Shown: positions 48,973 to 59,699 of the stretch, piece after piece
How positions within the stretch are numbered: position 1 is the stretch's first letter
Layout of the letters: the number at the start of each line of letters is the position of its first letter
Assembly (NCBI GenBank): GCA_965153455.1
Contig: OZ234497.1
Span: 8,804,001-8,868,000 of the forward strand
Reading direction: 5' to 3'
Source of the DNA: Sphagnum compactum
Lineage: Eukaryota; Bryophyta; Sphagnopsida; Sphagnales
Length of the DNA stretch: 64,000 nt
The notes under the pieces: generated by a model
What the model saw: only the letters and a program-made list of their open reading frames with translations
Database searches by the model: none
Told to the model about the DNA's origin: nothing
Program-made: the position numbers and the translations under genes

Positions 48973-51900
48973 CCAAGACCTTAAAAGGAGGGATTAAGAT
49001 TTTATCCCTTTACACATTCATGTGTGTTAAAAGTCAAATGATTACCAACATTTTAAACATGTATAACCCAATGCCTTTAAACCTCAAGATGCCCAAGGCT
49101 TGGCACGGTCAAATTTTAAATGAAAACTGTTGCATAATAATTTTCACATATGAAGGTCTAACTTGGTGGCTGACCTCAAGAAGTTGCTAGTTCAAAACTC
49201 CACTTCTTACCTCTACCAAATAAACAAAATTAGTCCTTACTAAGTTGAAAATTGTACTTGAATCTTCAAACCCATAACCGACCCAAATATAAGTCTGGGG
49301 TGAAATCATACTTCATGGTTTTTCGAGAAACCCAACTCTCACATGTAATGATACTTGTCAATTCTCATTGTGAGAAACTAGATTGAAAATTGACTATTTA
49401 CTCAAAAGGAAGGCTGGTGATTGCCACCCAACATTAGTTTAAACATGAACGCATAGTTTTATATTATTCAACAACCTTGATAGAAAAACCTACCATAAAA
49501 CATTAATAGAAAAAAATTAGTGTATGTAAAGGGCATGTTTAAAGGACCTATTTAAAAGGAGTGGGTGTTTTGTTTTTTGAAATAGGTTGCCTCCCTTTTT
49601 TCCTTCAAATACCTAATGAAAAATGAAAAAGATAAATTTTTATTGGTCTTTTACATCAAGTGATGATGCTTTTGGAGTAGCATTTGTTTTGTCATGAATT
49701 TTCACCATTTAGTGATTTTTTTTTTCAAAAACATCACCAAAAATCTAAAACATTGCCACGTTTCTTCATGTTGTTCAATCAACTAGCTAACATATTAAAA
49801 AATAATAATAAATGAGTATTTTCATAGTTGATATATAGCCAAATGTAACTTAATCTCCTTTTGGATGATTGTCAGTGTGACAACATCACAAAATTGAAAA
49901 GAAAACACTAGTTTGGAATTGGGCATTTAAAAGATAAGTGCCCCTTTAACTTTGCCTCAACCAAGCCTTTAATTAAGTATGCTTTACTCCCAAGGCATTA
50001 CTTTACTCATTACATCCATACTCTCGTTATCAAAGGATGGAGATCAATGTCATGCATTAACCATAATTTGAGGTTTTGAAAAAGTTTATTGATATGGCAT
50101 TCATTGTTTGGTTATGAGCAAGGCAACTACACCTTGTAACCTAATTGTTTTTATTGTCCTCATAAAGTAGGTACATCAATTGCTAAAAGTGGTTTAATAG
50201 GTAGGTCATAACCTTGAAAATGCACTTTGATGATGATACTTGACATTTACATGCCAAAGAACAAAATGGTTGAATTAGTGATTTTCAAGTGGTGAATAGT
50301 TCAAGTGATGTGTTGTTTGTTTGTTTTGAGTTTGAACCAAACTTGCCACCCAAACTTCTTGGGGAAAAGGCCTTTCTCATTTAAAAATATTTTCAAACTT
50401 TGATGGATCTATAAATTTCATATTAGAAAAATTGGTGAAGTTGAATAAACATTTATGAATTAGAAAAATTGTTTGATGCAATCCGATGGCAAAAATCTTG
50501 AATATGGTGGGCCAAAATTTGGGTCAATAGTTGTTTAGAGGTTCATTTGCTCCCCCTTCACAAGACTACCCATTTTTTGTGGTTGTTTGTTAGCACTAAA
50601 TGTTTTGGTAGATCATTGTGTGCAAATGGATTTTCCAGAGAAAGGGAAAGAATGAAGAGCTAGCAAGTAATGTTTGGGAGTGAGAAGCCGGGGAGAAGGT
50701 ATAAAAGGGGGTTATAATGACTTGTGAGGGGTACCAAAAAAAGTTTTTAGGGGACCACAATTTTCAAGTTTTTAAAAAAGGGTTATGATAGGACTATGTT
50801 CTATTTTTGCATATTTAGAATCTAGTTGATGCTATAATTAGAAAAATCCTGTGATAGCATGGTAGAAGGAAATATTAGGAAAACACCAAGAAAGACCTCA
50901 TGTATTTGATTGGAACATAAGGAATTTTGGTGGTTTATTGATGTGAAGGACATAAACATCTCAATCTTGAATGTGACCTTGTGGTTTTGATAGATGAAGA
51001 GTAGAAATGATCCTAATGCATGTAGGGTTTCATTTTGATTAATAGTTGTTGTTTAGTAAGTAGGGATGGGAGGGGGTAAAAGGTAAGATGTGAAAAGGAA
51101 ACAAGGAACATGTGGTCGGGTTAATGTTGGTTGGCCATAGTTCAACTTGATGGTTGGAGTGGGCTATAACGGTATCAAAAACTATTTTAAATAGATTAAA
51201 GTTACCACAACAATGGGAGGTTGGGATTGAATAAGGGTTGGTGTAACTATGTTGTGTTACTTGATGTCCAAAGAAATCAATAAAAGGGGCAGTAGGTAGA
51301 AAGTGAGAAAGAGATAGGGATGAACAAACCATATACAAATTTAGATAAACCTTCATATTCCTTCATCCTAGCCATTTCAATAAACTAAAGTAAACTAAAC
51401 TTAAATTCTTGTTCAAGGGGCATACCAAAAGGAAATGAGATTTTAAGGAACTACTATCTATAACATTCTCTTGGATGTTCTTTTAAGAAAGTAGAATGAC
51501 CCAAGTCTAAGTTGTTTAACATGCTAATTTTGCGTTAAATAACAATTGTATCTTTGGCCTATAGTTGGAGAAATGCATGAAAGAAAACTTGGAAATGAAA
51601 GGTTTACGAATGAAAGCATGGTAAAGTATATAGAAAAAGTTGTCAAAAAAATATCAAGTTAAAAAAAAGGCAATTTCTCACAAAAACACAAGAAAGTAGA
51701 TTCAAATTTTACTTAAATTTCATTTTGAAACTATTGAGTCGTCAATTGGGTTTATTGTAAATCAACTACAAAATTTTGAAAACTTTGGAATAATAAAAGT
51801 AGGGAATAAGTAGGTTTGAAATTGACTGGTCAATATGGTGTTCAAACCTAATTTTTCATTTTAAAAAAAAATGAAATATACATGTATGAAGTTATAGCAT

Positions 51901-53590
51901 AAAGATCATTATATATTCAAAGGCTTCACCAAAAAACAAATCTACTTTCTCTTTGGTAAAATATACTTCACACATACTTGAATCAAATGTTACACAGTAA
52001 AAAGTAGGTTTTAAAAGCTACTTGCATTTAGAAAAATCTACTTGAAACCTACTTTTATGATGCAAAATTTTAAATTAATGCATAATAATGAAGAATTATC
52101 TTGTTATTTATCATTCAACTAAAAAGATTGAATGTATAACAATTTTGTGATGGGTTTTGGTCTCACTTTTTGTTCACTTGACAAGTAAACTGACAAGTAC
52201 TTTTAGTTGTACACTTTATCATGCTTTCACCCCTACATTAATTTCTTTGATATTGTTGGTGCATTATTAAAAAATGAAATCTTTTAATTACATGTTGTAT
52301 TTAAGATTGGGACTTTGCTTACTATAATGGACTCTTGTGAAAGGTAAATGAAATACATAGCTTGCACTTAACATATTGACATTTCATTTTTACTTGTGGA
52401 AACATATATAAACAATAGGAAAATGTAGGGACCCTTGTTATAAATGATTATTATTACTAACTATTATTATAGAATATCTTTTATTTCTGCAAAGTATCCA
52501 TGGACTGACCATAGATATATGATGGGATTTTAGAACACTTGATAAAAAAATTTAATAAAATTTGCAATACGCCTTGAGGGAAGTAGGGTTGTGGACACTT
52601 GACCTGTTGAAATTTTTTTGACAATTTGTAAAATGCACATTTCTCTAAAGCTACCCAAGTTTTAAAAATACTTTTGGAAAAAGGTTAAAAATGTTATAAT
52701 GAGGGTTTGAAGTAGCGGTCGTTTCAAATTATAAAGCTTTTTTTTTCAAACCTAATTACTTATTTTTTATATCAAAATCTAGGTAGGAAACTAATATCTT
52801 ACCTAGATTTCAGATTATGGTCGGATTTCATAACTTTGAAATCTAACAAACAACATACCACATCGAATATCACAAATTGCGATATCCAACTTGATATATG
52901 GGTATGGGTTGAAAGTAGGAAAAAGGAGCCAAGCAATGTGTGGATAGTCCTTAAAAACAGTTTTTTGAATTTTTGAAGAATCACCATGGGAACATTGTAT
53001 ATCAAAAAATTCGTTAAAATTTTGAAATAAGTTCTTATACTTTCAAAGTTGCAATTATAAAACTTTCATCAAAATTTACCATGTTTCAAGAATTCTCTTG
53101 TATGTTTAAAGCACTTAAAAAAAACATGTGGATAGGTGGTTTTTTAATTTCAATTTTTTTTTTTCACTATTAATGTTCACCAAATCATTTCAATTTTTTT
53201 GTGAACTTCAATATATTCCACAAGAAGGGATCCATATGTTCAAAACATTCAAAAAATAAGAATAAATATACCCTTTTAGATTTTGATATTTGAACGTCTT
53301 TAAGCATTTTTATAATTTTGAATTTGTGATCATGGTTCAAAGAAAAGTTATAGATTTGACTGTAATGTAAGGCTTGATGCAAAAACAAATGGAGTTTTTA
53401 TCATGTTATACGTCATATTTGGCTTCAGATTTGATATTTAATTTGAAAAACTATGTGAAAAATGCATTATAATCCAATAAAAACCTACCATGTGGAAAAT
53501 GTAGTCCTTGGAAAGGGCTTTAACCTTGGCACGACTGGCTTTTTTTTTAATGTTTTCACCCCATGATATTGATATTTTTCATATGACAAT
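48973..53590. other. Intergenic, AT-rich, no gene recognised
   Basis: About 4.6 kb without motif-bearing frames. The frame at 51039-51356 (-) is low complexity and not convincing. Only A/T tracts and scattered short repeats are seen. Confidence 0.6.
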
Positions 53591-54140
53591 GAAGGAAAAT
53601 TGCAAGGAGGGCTTTATTGTGAAACTCCTAGTGAGCAAAATTTATTACCTAAAGCCTTACAAGAATATTTGTTGGTTTTACAAAAGTTGTTTGTAAGTGT
53701 TGAAAAAGTTTTGTTTGCCAAAAAGAAAAGTAGAGAAAACATGACTATTACTGAGCTACGAGCTTGTTTGGTTGCCAAGGATAAGAGAAGACAATTGGTC
53801 TTGAATCAAGGCCAACTTGATTCATTGGTTTTGGCATAAGAGAGAAAAGAAGGTATTTGTAGTGTTGATGACTTTTTAGAATTGAAAAGTTGCAAAAATT
53901 AGTGGTTGCCCAAAGAGACATAGTTGCATATTTAAAGTGTACAGTTGATGAAGATAATGTGGAGTTTGAGAAAATTCATAAAGTGATTACAAAAACAATT
54001 AATAGCCGAGGTGCTTTGGAAGAACACGTTGTCATCTATAAACAACATGAATGTGTTATGTAGGATTCAATGGGTAAATTGCAAAGGAGAGGTGATTTTT
54101 ATAAAGGTGTTCAACCACAACCTTTCATCCCTCTTGAGAT
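53591..54140 (+). pseudogene. Decayed unidentified gene, 5' part (interrupted by copia element)
   Basis: The plus-strand frame reads SEQNLLPKALQEYLLVLQKL, MTITELRACLVAKDKRRQLV and SLVLA to a stop at 53837-53839. Then come ERKEGICSVDDFLE and, after a frame shift near 53880, KLQKLVVAQRDIVAYLKCTV, EFEKIHKVITKTINSRGALE, EEHVVIYKQHECVM, a TAG, and then RRGDFYKGVQPQPFIPLE. The frame then meets the retrotransposon. The wording is clearly protein-like and predominantly alpha-helical. I do not recognise the family. The TAA and TAG lie where Gln or Arg codons would fit. The end of the gene continues at 59274. Confidence 0.55.
54136..54140. repeat. Copia target-site duplication, left (GAGAT)
   Basis: Five-base GAGAT, repeated at 59274-59278 directly after the other LTR. 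Confidence 0.92.
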
Positions 54141-54453
54141 TGTTAACAAATAGGAGATCTACTCAAGTGCAAACATACAATTTTATTGAAAAGAAACTAT
54201 AACACGATGCTCACAACACAAAACACAACATCAAGAACTCCTCAAGGTTCTTGTCACAAGAAATACACAAACTTGTGTAATGAAGAAAAGAGAGCCAAAC
54301 CATCAACACCAAGGTATTTAACTACAAAACCACACCACAAATAACCAAACTAAAATAAGTAAAGAAAGTAGTTCAACCTTGTGAAAGTAACCTAGTTACT
54401 TTCTTACTCTAGTAACTAAAGAAACCTAACTAGTTGAGCTTGAATTCTCAACA
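54141..54453 (-). repeat. Copia 3' LTR (left in the window)
   Basis: 313 bp from TGTTAACAAATAGGAG to TTCTCAACA as read on the plus strand. Contains a minus-strand AATAAA (around 54180) suitable for polyadenylation. The last codons of the polyprotein (to 54426) lie within it. Confidence 0.95.
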
Positions 54454-57400
54454 CTCCCCCTCAAGCTCAAATCCACTTCTAGTACACCAAGCATTTTTCG
54501 AAACTTCTTTAGCTTGTCTGTACCTAAAGCCTTTGTGAAAATGTCAGCAACTTGATCTTCGGTACTGACATGAATAAGGTCAATTTCTTTTGCTAGAACT
54601 TTTTCTCTAATAAAGTGGTAGTGCACCTCAATGTGCTTTGTCCTAGCATGATAGACCGGGTTGTTAGTAAGTAGTATGCTACTAATGTTATCACAATAGA
54701 TGACAACAGGAGCATCCACTGACTGTCCCAAATCTGAAAGTAGTTTTTGTAACCAAACTACTTCACACGCAGCAATTGCTGCACCTCTGTATTCTGCCTC
54801 CGTGCTTGATAATGCAACTGTTGGTTGTTTCTTACTGCTCCAACTAACAGCACCACTCCCAAAAGAAAACATGAAACCACTAGTTGATCTTCTATCTGAA
54901 ACATTGCCAGCCCAATCAACATCCGTGTATCCATGTACTTGTAACTCGCTCTTGGCTTCATAGAAAATTCCACAATGTAAAGTATGTTTTATGTACCTCA
55001 ATATGCGCCTCACTGCATCCAAATGTGGCTTTCGTGGTGTTTGCATGAATTGACTCACCACTCCAACTGCATAACTCAAATCTGGCCTTGTGATGGTCAT
55101 GTAAATCAAACTCCCCACTATGCGTCTGTACATAGTGGTATCCTCCACAAGGTCTCCTTCATCTGCACTCAACTTCACATTTTGCTCCAATGGAATTGAA
55201 ATGGGTTTACAACCCGTCATCCCATATTCGGACAATTTGTTCAAGGCATATTGCCTTTGTAATAACCATATCCCTTTAGGGGATTGGATTACCTCAATGC
55301 CGAGGAAGTAACGCAACTCTCCCAAATCTTTCATTTCAAACTTTTGCTTCAAAAGCTTCTTCAAATCAGAGATGTCTACATCACTATCTCCTGTGATAAT
55401 CAAGTCATCAACATAGATGACTATGACTACAATCCCATGATCTGTCTTTTTCACATATAGTGAAAAATCTGCATTGGATGTTTGAAATCCACTTGTGACA
55501 AGATACTGACCTATCTTGTCTGACCAAGCTCTAGGTGCTTGCTTCAAGCCATACAAAGCTTTCTTCAACCTACAAACCAAATTAGGATGTGTTTGGTCCA
55601 CATAACCTAGTGGTTGTTCCATGTACACTTCTTCCTGTAAATCTCCATGAAGAAAAGCATTCTTTACATCCATTTGATGTAAAGACCATCCTTTTGCTGC
55701 TGCCATAGCAATGATTGCTCTTATAGTTGTCATTTTGGCAATTGGACTATAGGTCTCCTCATAGTCTATGCCATACGTTTGGGCATAACCTTTGGCAACC
55801 AATCTTGCTTTGTATCTGCTCACAGATCCATCTGCATTGTGTTTGACTTTGTACACCCATTTGCACCCAATTGCTTTCTTGTCTTTTGGTAAAGCTACCA
55901 ATTCCCAAGTAGCATTCGCATCCAAAGCCGCCATCTCTTCATCCATGGCATTGTCCCACTTAGGATTTCCAACCGCTTGTTCAAAACAAGTGGGTTCAAC
56001 CTCTTGTATAACTCTCACCATGTATGCGTAATGATGAGCTACAAAGCCATCATATGTGAGTCTTTGTACAGGGTACTTGACTCGTGTGGATCTTCGTACT
56101 CCAATGTTGTTGTCAGGTGTTTTCAAAGCTTTCTTGATCATCCGAGCTCCAGGAGTAGTAATTGAGGTGATTCTTGATTCTTCACCTTCACTCTTCTCTG
56201 ACTCACTTGATTCACCATCTACATGAAAATTTCTAGATGATGTTTGTGAACTACCATGTACCATGTTTGAAGATCTCAATCTTCCTTTCCATAGAGTGCT
56301 ATTGGACCCACTAATTGAAGACTCTTGTGGTCCACTAATTAATTGTGATTCTTGTTCCACATTTGATGAAACATCACCATTTCTAGCTTCTTCATCTTCT
56401 GCTACCTTCAATGGTGAGTACCAACTAGCCATCTCATCAAACACAACATCTCTACTCACTTGCAACTTCCGAGTGGAAGGGCTAAAACATCTATATCCCT
56501 TTTGTTCTGAGGAGTATCCAATGAAGATACATTTCTCAGCTTTTGGGTCTAGTTTTGATCTCTTCTCATCAGGAACATGCACGTATGCAATGCAACCAAA
56601 CACTCTGAGGTGTGAAACATCGGGTTTCTTGCCTGTGAATTTTTCTTCAGGTGTCATGCCATGAACTGCCGCTGTGGGTGTTCGATTCATGATGTAGACT
56701 GCAGTTGCTACCGCTTCAGCCCAAAAATAATTTGGCAAATTCTTCTCATTCAACATGGCACGTGCTATTTCTGCAATGTGCATGTTTTTCCTTTCAGCAA
56801 CTCCATTCTGCTGTGGGGAATAACTACATGAGTACTTCCTTTGAATTCCATGCTCCTTCAAGTACTCACTGAATTCATTTGAAAAATACTCTCCCCCTCC
56901 ATCGGACCTTAAGCACTTGATGCTCACACCTTTCTCCTTCTCCACCATTGCTTTGAAATTCAAAAAATGTTGAAACACTTCACCTTTGTGTTTCATGAAG
57001 TAGACCCACACCTTCCTTGTGTGGTCATCAATGAAACTCACGTAGTACTTGCATCCTCCAATGGATTCTGTCTTCGTGGTCCACACATCTGAGTGGATCA
57101 TTTCCAAAGGTTTGGAACTTACATGAGTTGTTTGAGCTGGGAAAGGATGCCTAGCTTGCTTCCCCAATTGGCATGCTTCACAAACCTCTGACATCACCTC
57201 TTCTGCTCCAAATTTGGGAAGACCTCCAACAAGTTTTTGTTTCTCCATGAGCTTAAGACGTTAGAGATTAACATGGCCAACTCGCTTGTGCCAAATTCCA
57301 ATGTCTCCAGCTCCTTTTCCATGTGTGAATAACATGGAATTCACCTCAGGCATGTTCACATCTAAGGTGAACATTCGTCCATTCCTTTCCCCTTTTGCAA

Positions 57401-58721
57401 TCAATTTGCCTTGGTTCTTCATGTCTTCCACAAAACATCCATTTGGGTTGAATGTCACCTGTAAACCTTGTTCCACCATTTGGCCTACGGAGACCAAATT
57501 TTTTGTTATGGTTGGAACATGAAGTACATCTTTCAGGTACTTTGTTTGCCCATCTTCCATGGACAATGGCACCTTGCCAATTTGTGTGATGGGATGTGTA
57601 GTGTCATCACCAGTTTCCACAAACCCTGGTGTCTTCAAATCTTTTGCGTCTCTAAACCATTCTCCATGGCTAGTCATGTGGTTTGAAGCTCCAGAGTCCA
57701 CATACCAGACATTGTTGTTTGATACACCTCCTATCATTGAATTTGCCATGTGCTGCATCACAAACAGTTGCTCATCACCTTGATTGCTTGTTGATGCATA
57801 ATTCCCTTGTTACAGCTTTCCATTTCGTGCATCATGCTCCCTTTGATAACAGTTCTTTGCCATGTGCCCAAGTTTCCCACAGTAGTAGCAATTTGAATCG
57901 CTATTTGGTTGTTGACCTCGATGACTTCCACCACGACCTCCACGACTTCCTCGACTTCCTCTTCCTCCAAAGTTTCCTCGTCCACCTCCATGAGCTTAAC
58001 CTTCATGTTGATGATGTCCACCATGCGAGCTTCCGTGTCGACCTCGAAATGAGCTTTTACCACCTCTACCTCTACCTTTATTGGTATTTGAGTAGAAAGC
58101 ACTTTCTTGTGATCCTCCATTGGAAGAAGTACCAACAATTCTCATCTCTTCACTTATAAGTAGTGTTATTAAGTCTTGGAAGTTGGGAAATGTTTCCCGA
58201 ACTGCAATTGAGGTACGGAACTGACTATAGTCTTTTCCAAGTCCATTTAAGGTCACGGCCACTAAATCTTCATCATCTACAGGGGCTCCTATAGATGCAA
58301 GAGCATCTGCAAGGTTTTTCACCTTAGTAGAATAGTCATTGATGTTCATCTTGTTTTTCTGTAGATTATGCAACTCTTGCTTGAGCTGCATTTTTCGGGC
58401 TTGTGTATTGGTGTTGTACATCTTCACCAATGTATCCCAAGCTTGCTTGGGTGATTTTGCATCTTGAATATGCACAATCATGGAATCAGACACACTCACA
58501 GAAAGCCAATACAAGACTTTCCTTGCTTTTTCATGCCAAGTTTTATTGGCTTGAATTTGTTGTTGTGTGGGGTTTTCTAGGAGAGGAGGTTCTTTTTCAT
58601 CACCAGTTATGAATTCCCAGTAGCCTTTCCCCATCAAGAAATTCATAATCCTAAATTTCCACACTTGGAAATTGTTCTTGTCTAGTTTCTCAATTGCAAT
58701 TTGAGAAAGACCGTCCGCCAT
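54426..58721 (-). pseudogene. Copia gag-pol polyprotein with three in-frame stops
   Basis: One minus-strand frame of 1431 codons runs from ATG at 58719-58721 to the stop at 54426-54428. It is interrupted at 57996-57998, 57810-57812 and 57261-57263 (all TAA) with no frame change. Gag (1-241) has a UBN2-type fold and an RG/H-rich tail. A zinc knuckle CYYCGKLGHMAKNC lies at about 277-290. Protease DSGA is at about 342, and the pre-integrase motif WHKRVGHVN is just before the third stop. The integrase follows with its HHCC finger (CEACQLGK) and D-D-E core (SDVWT, FIDDH, NGVAERKN). RT has KNAFLHG and YVDD (55404-55415). RNase H has DVDWAG and STEAEY. Usual copia polyproteins are about 1300-1450 residues, so nothing is missing. 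Each stop could have arisen from CAA. Confidence 0.95.
54454..54467 (-). promoter_or_regulatory. Copia polypurine tract
   Basis: Minus-strand TTGAGGGGGAG directly abuts the 3' LTR. It is the usual primer for plus-strand DNA synthesis. Confidence 0.9.
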
Positions 58722-58782
58722 CTCTCAAGGCACTACTCAATGTCTTCTTGGGGTTTCAAAATGATTTTAATTCCTTCCTTGG

Positions 58783-58850
58783 ATTTCTAGGGTTAGGGTT
58801 AGGGTTTTCCCTCCTTAGGTTTCTAGGATTAGGGTTAGGGTTAGGGCTGA
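58783..58850. repeat. Telomere-like (T)TTAGGG repeats in the copia leader
   Basis: Plus-strand 'agggttagggttagggtttt' and a second cluster 'attagggttagggttagggc' lie between the gag start codon and the primer-binding site. They read CCCTAACCC in the element's RNA sense. Confidence 0.9.
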
Positions 58851-58948
58851 ACAAGATAGACCTTGCATATAACTAGAGACTCTCAAGCTCTAGTTCTAGA
58901 GACATTCTAGCTCTAGATCTCTTTCAACCTTCTCACCAAACAACCTAA

Positions 58949-58960
58949 GCTCTGATACCA
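58949..58960 (-). promoter_or_regulatory. Copia primer-binding site (initiator Met tRNA)
   Basis: Minus-strand TGGTATCAGAGC immediately follows the 5' LTR. It is complementary to the 3' end of plant initiator methionine tRNA, the common copia primer. Confidence 0.95.
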
Positions 58961-59273
58961 TGTTAACAAATAGGAGATCTACTCAAGTGCAAACATACAA
59001 TTTTATTGAAAAGAAACTATAACATGATGCTCACAACACAAAACACAATATCAAGAACTCCTCAAGGTTCTTGTCACAAGAAATACACAAACTTGTGTAA
59101 TGAAGAAAAGAGAGCCAAACCATCAACACCAAGGTATTTAACTACAAAACCACACCACAAATAACCAAACTAAAATAAGTAAAGAAAGTAGTTCAACCTT
59201 GTGAAAGTAACCTAGTTACTTTCTTACTCTAGTAACTAAAGAAACCTAACTAGTTGAGCTTGAATTCTCAACA
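58961..59273 (-). repeat. Copia 5' LTR (right in the window)
   Basis: 313 bp, 311 identical to the left LTR. It should hold the promoter. A TTAAATA-like TATA candidate is visible on the minus strand around 59140. Confidence 0.95.
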
Positions 59274-59297
59274 GAGATTGTTGATCTCAGAGCTTAA
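59274..59297 (+). pseudogene. Decayed unidentified gene, 3' end
   Basis: Reading through the GAGAT duplication, the frame of 53591-54140 continues as IVDLRA and a TAA at 59295-59297. This shows the retrotransposon landed within nine codons of the end of this frame. Confidence 0.5.
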
Positions 59298-59339
59298 GCT
59301 TGGGCTCCAACTTTTTTTTTTCCTTGTTGCATCTTTGCA

Positions 59340-59690
59340 TTTTTCATTTGCACTTTGTTACGTTCATGTTCTTCCTTCACATTTTGTTATGTTTGTGCTC
59401 TTCCTTCATGTTATTAATATATTCGTGCTTTTGATTTGTGCTACTATTGGGTCCATGTTCTTCCTTTGCATTATTATTAGGTCTATCTTTTTCCTTCACA
59501 CTATTGTTGTCATGCTCTTCCTTCACACTCTTATTGCTTTTGTGTTGTTGCTTCCAGTGCTCTTCCTTTGCCTTGTTGTTACAATGCTTTTCTTTCACGT
59601 TCTTATTGCAATGCTCTTCATTCATGTTATTATTGTCTGTTATTATTGTGCTTTTTTTCCATGTTGTGTAGCATTCATGCTCTTCCTTTG
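59340..59690. repeat. Degenerate minisatellite ('tgctcttccttcacattattatt' units)
   Basis: About a dozen imperfect units of 24-36 bp. On the minus strand they encode a low-complexity string with repeated KEEH followed by Asn/Lys-rich residues (59377-59625). On the plus strand they give a hydrophobic Leu/Phe-rich frame. Both frames stay open because unit lengths are mostly multiples of three. I regard it as noncoding repeat or the remnant of a repeat-containing exon. Confidence 0.7.
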
Positions 59691-59699
59691 CATAGTTAA

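Larger units (their letters stand above)
54141..59273 (-). mobile_element. Full-length Ty1/copia LTR retrotransposon
   Basis: Two 313-bp LTRs (TG...CA) flank a 4.5-kb interior. A primer-binding site adjoins the right LTR, a polypurine tract adjoins the left LTR, and there is a 5-bp target duplication. So the element is transcribed on the minus strand. Gene order protease-integrase-RT-RNase H identifies the copia superfamily. The LTRs differ at only two of 313 positions (54205/59025 and 54229/59049, both C versus T), so insertion is recent. The single polyprotein frame has three stop codons, so this copy cannot make its own proteins without help. Confidence 0.96.

Noticed and set aside
57261-57998. 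In-frame stops in the copia polyprotein as programmed readthrough or RNA editing sites
   Set aside because: Three separate TAA codons in different domains, with no known readthrough context. Nuclear transcripts are not known to be edited this way. Decay is simpler.
58783-58850. Possible true telomere or chromosome end
   Set aside because: Only a few imperfect units, embedded inside a retrotransposon leader with sequence continuing on both sides.
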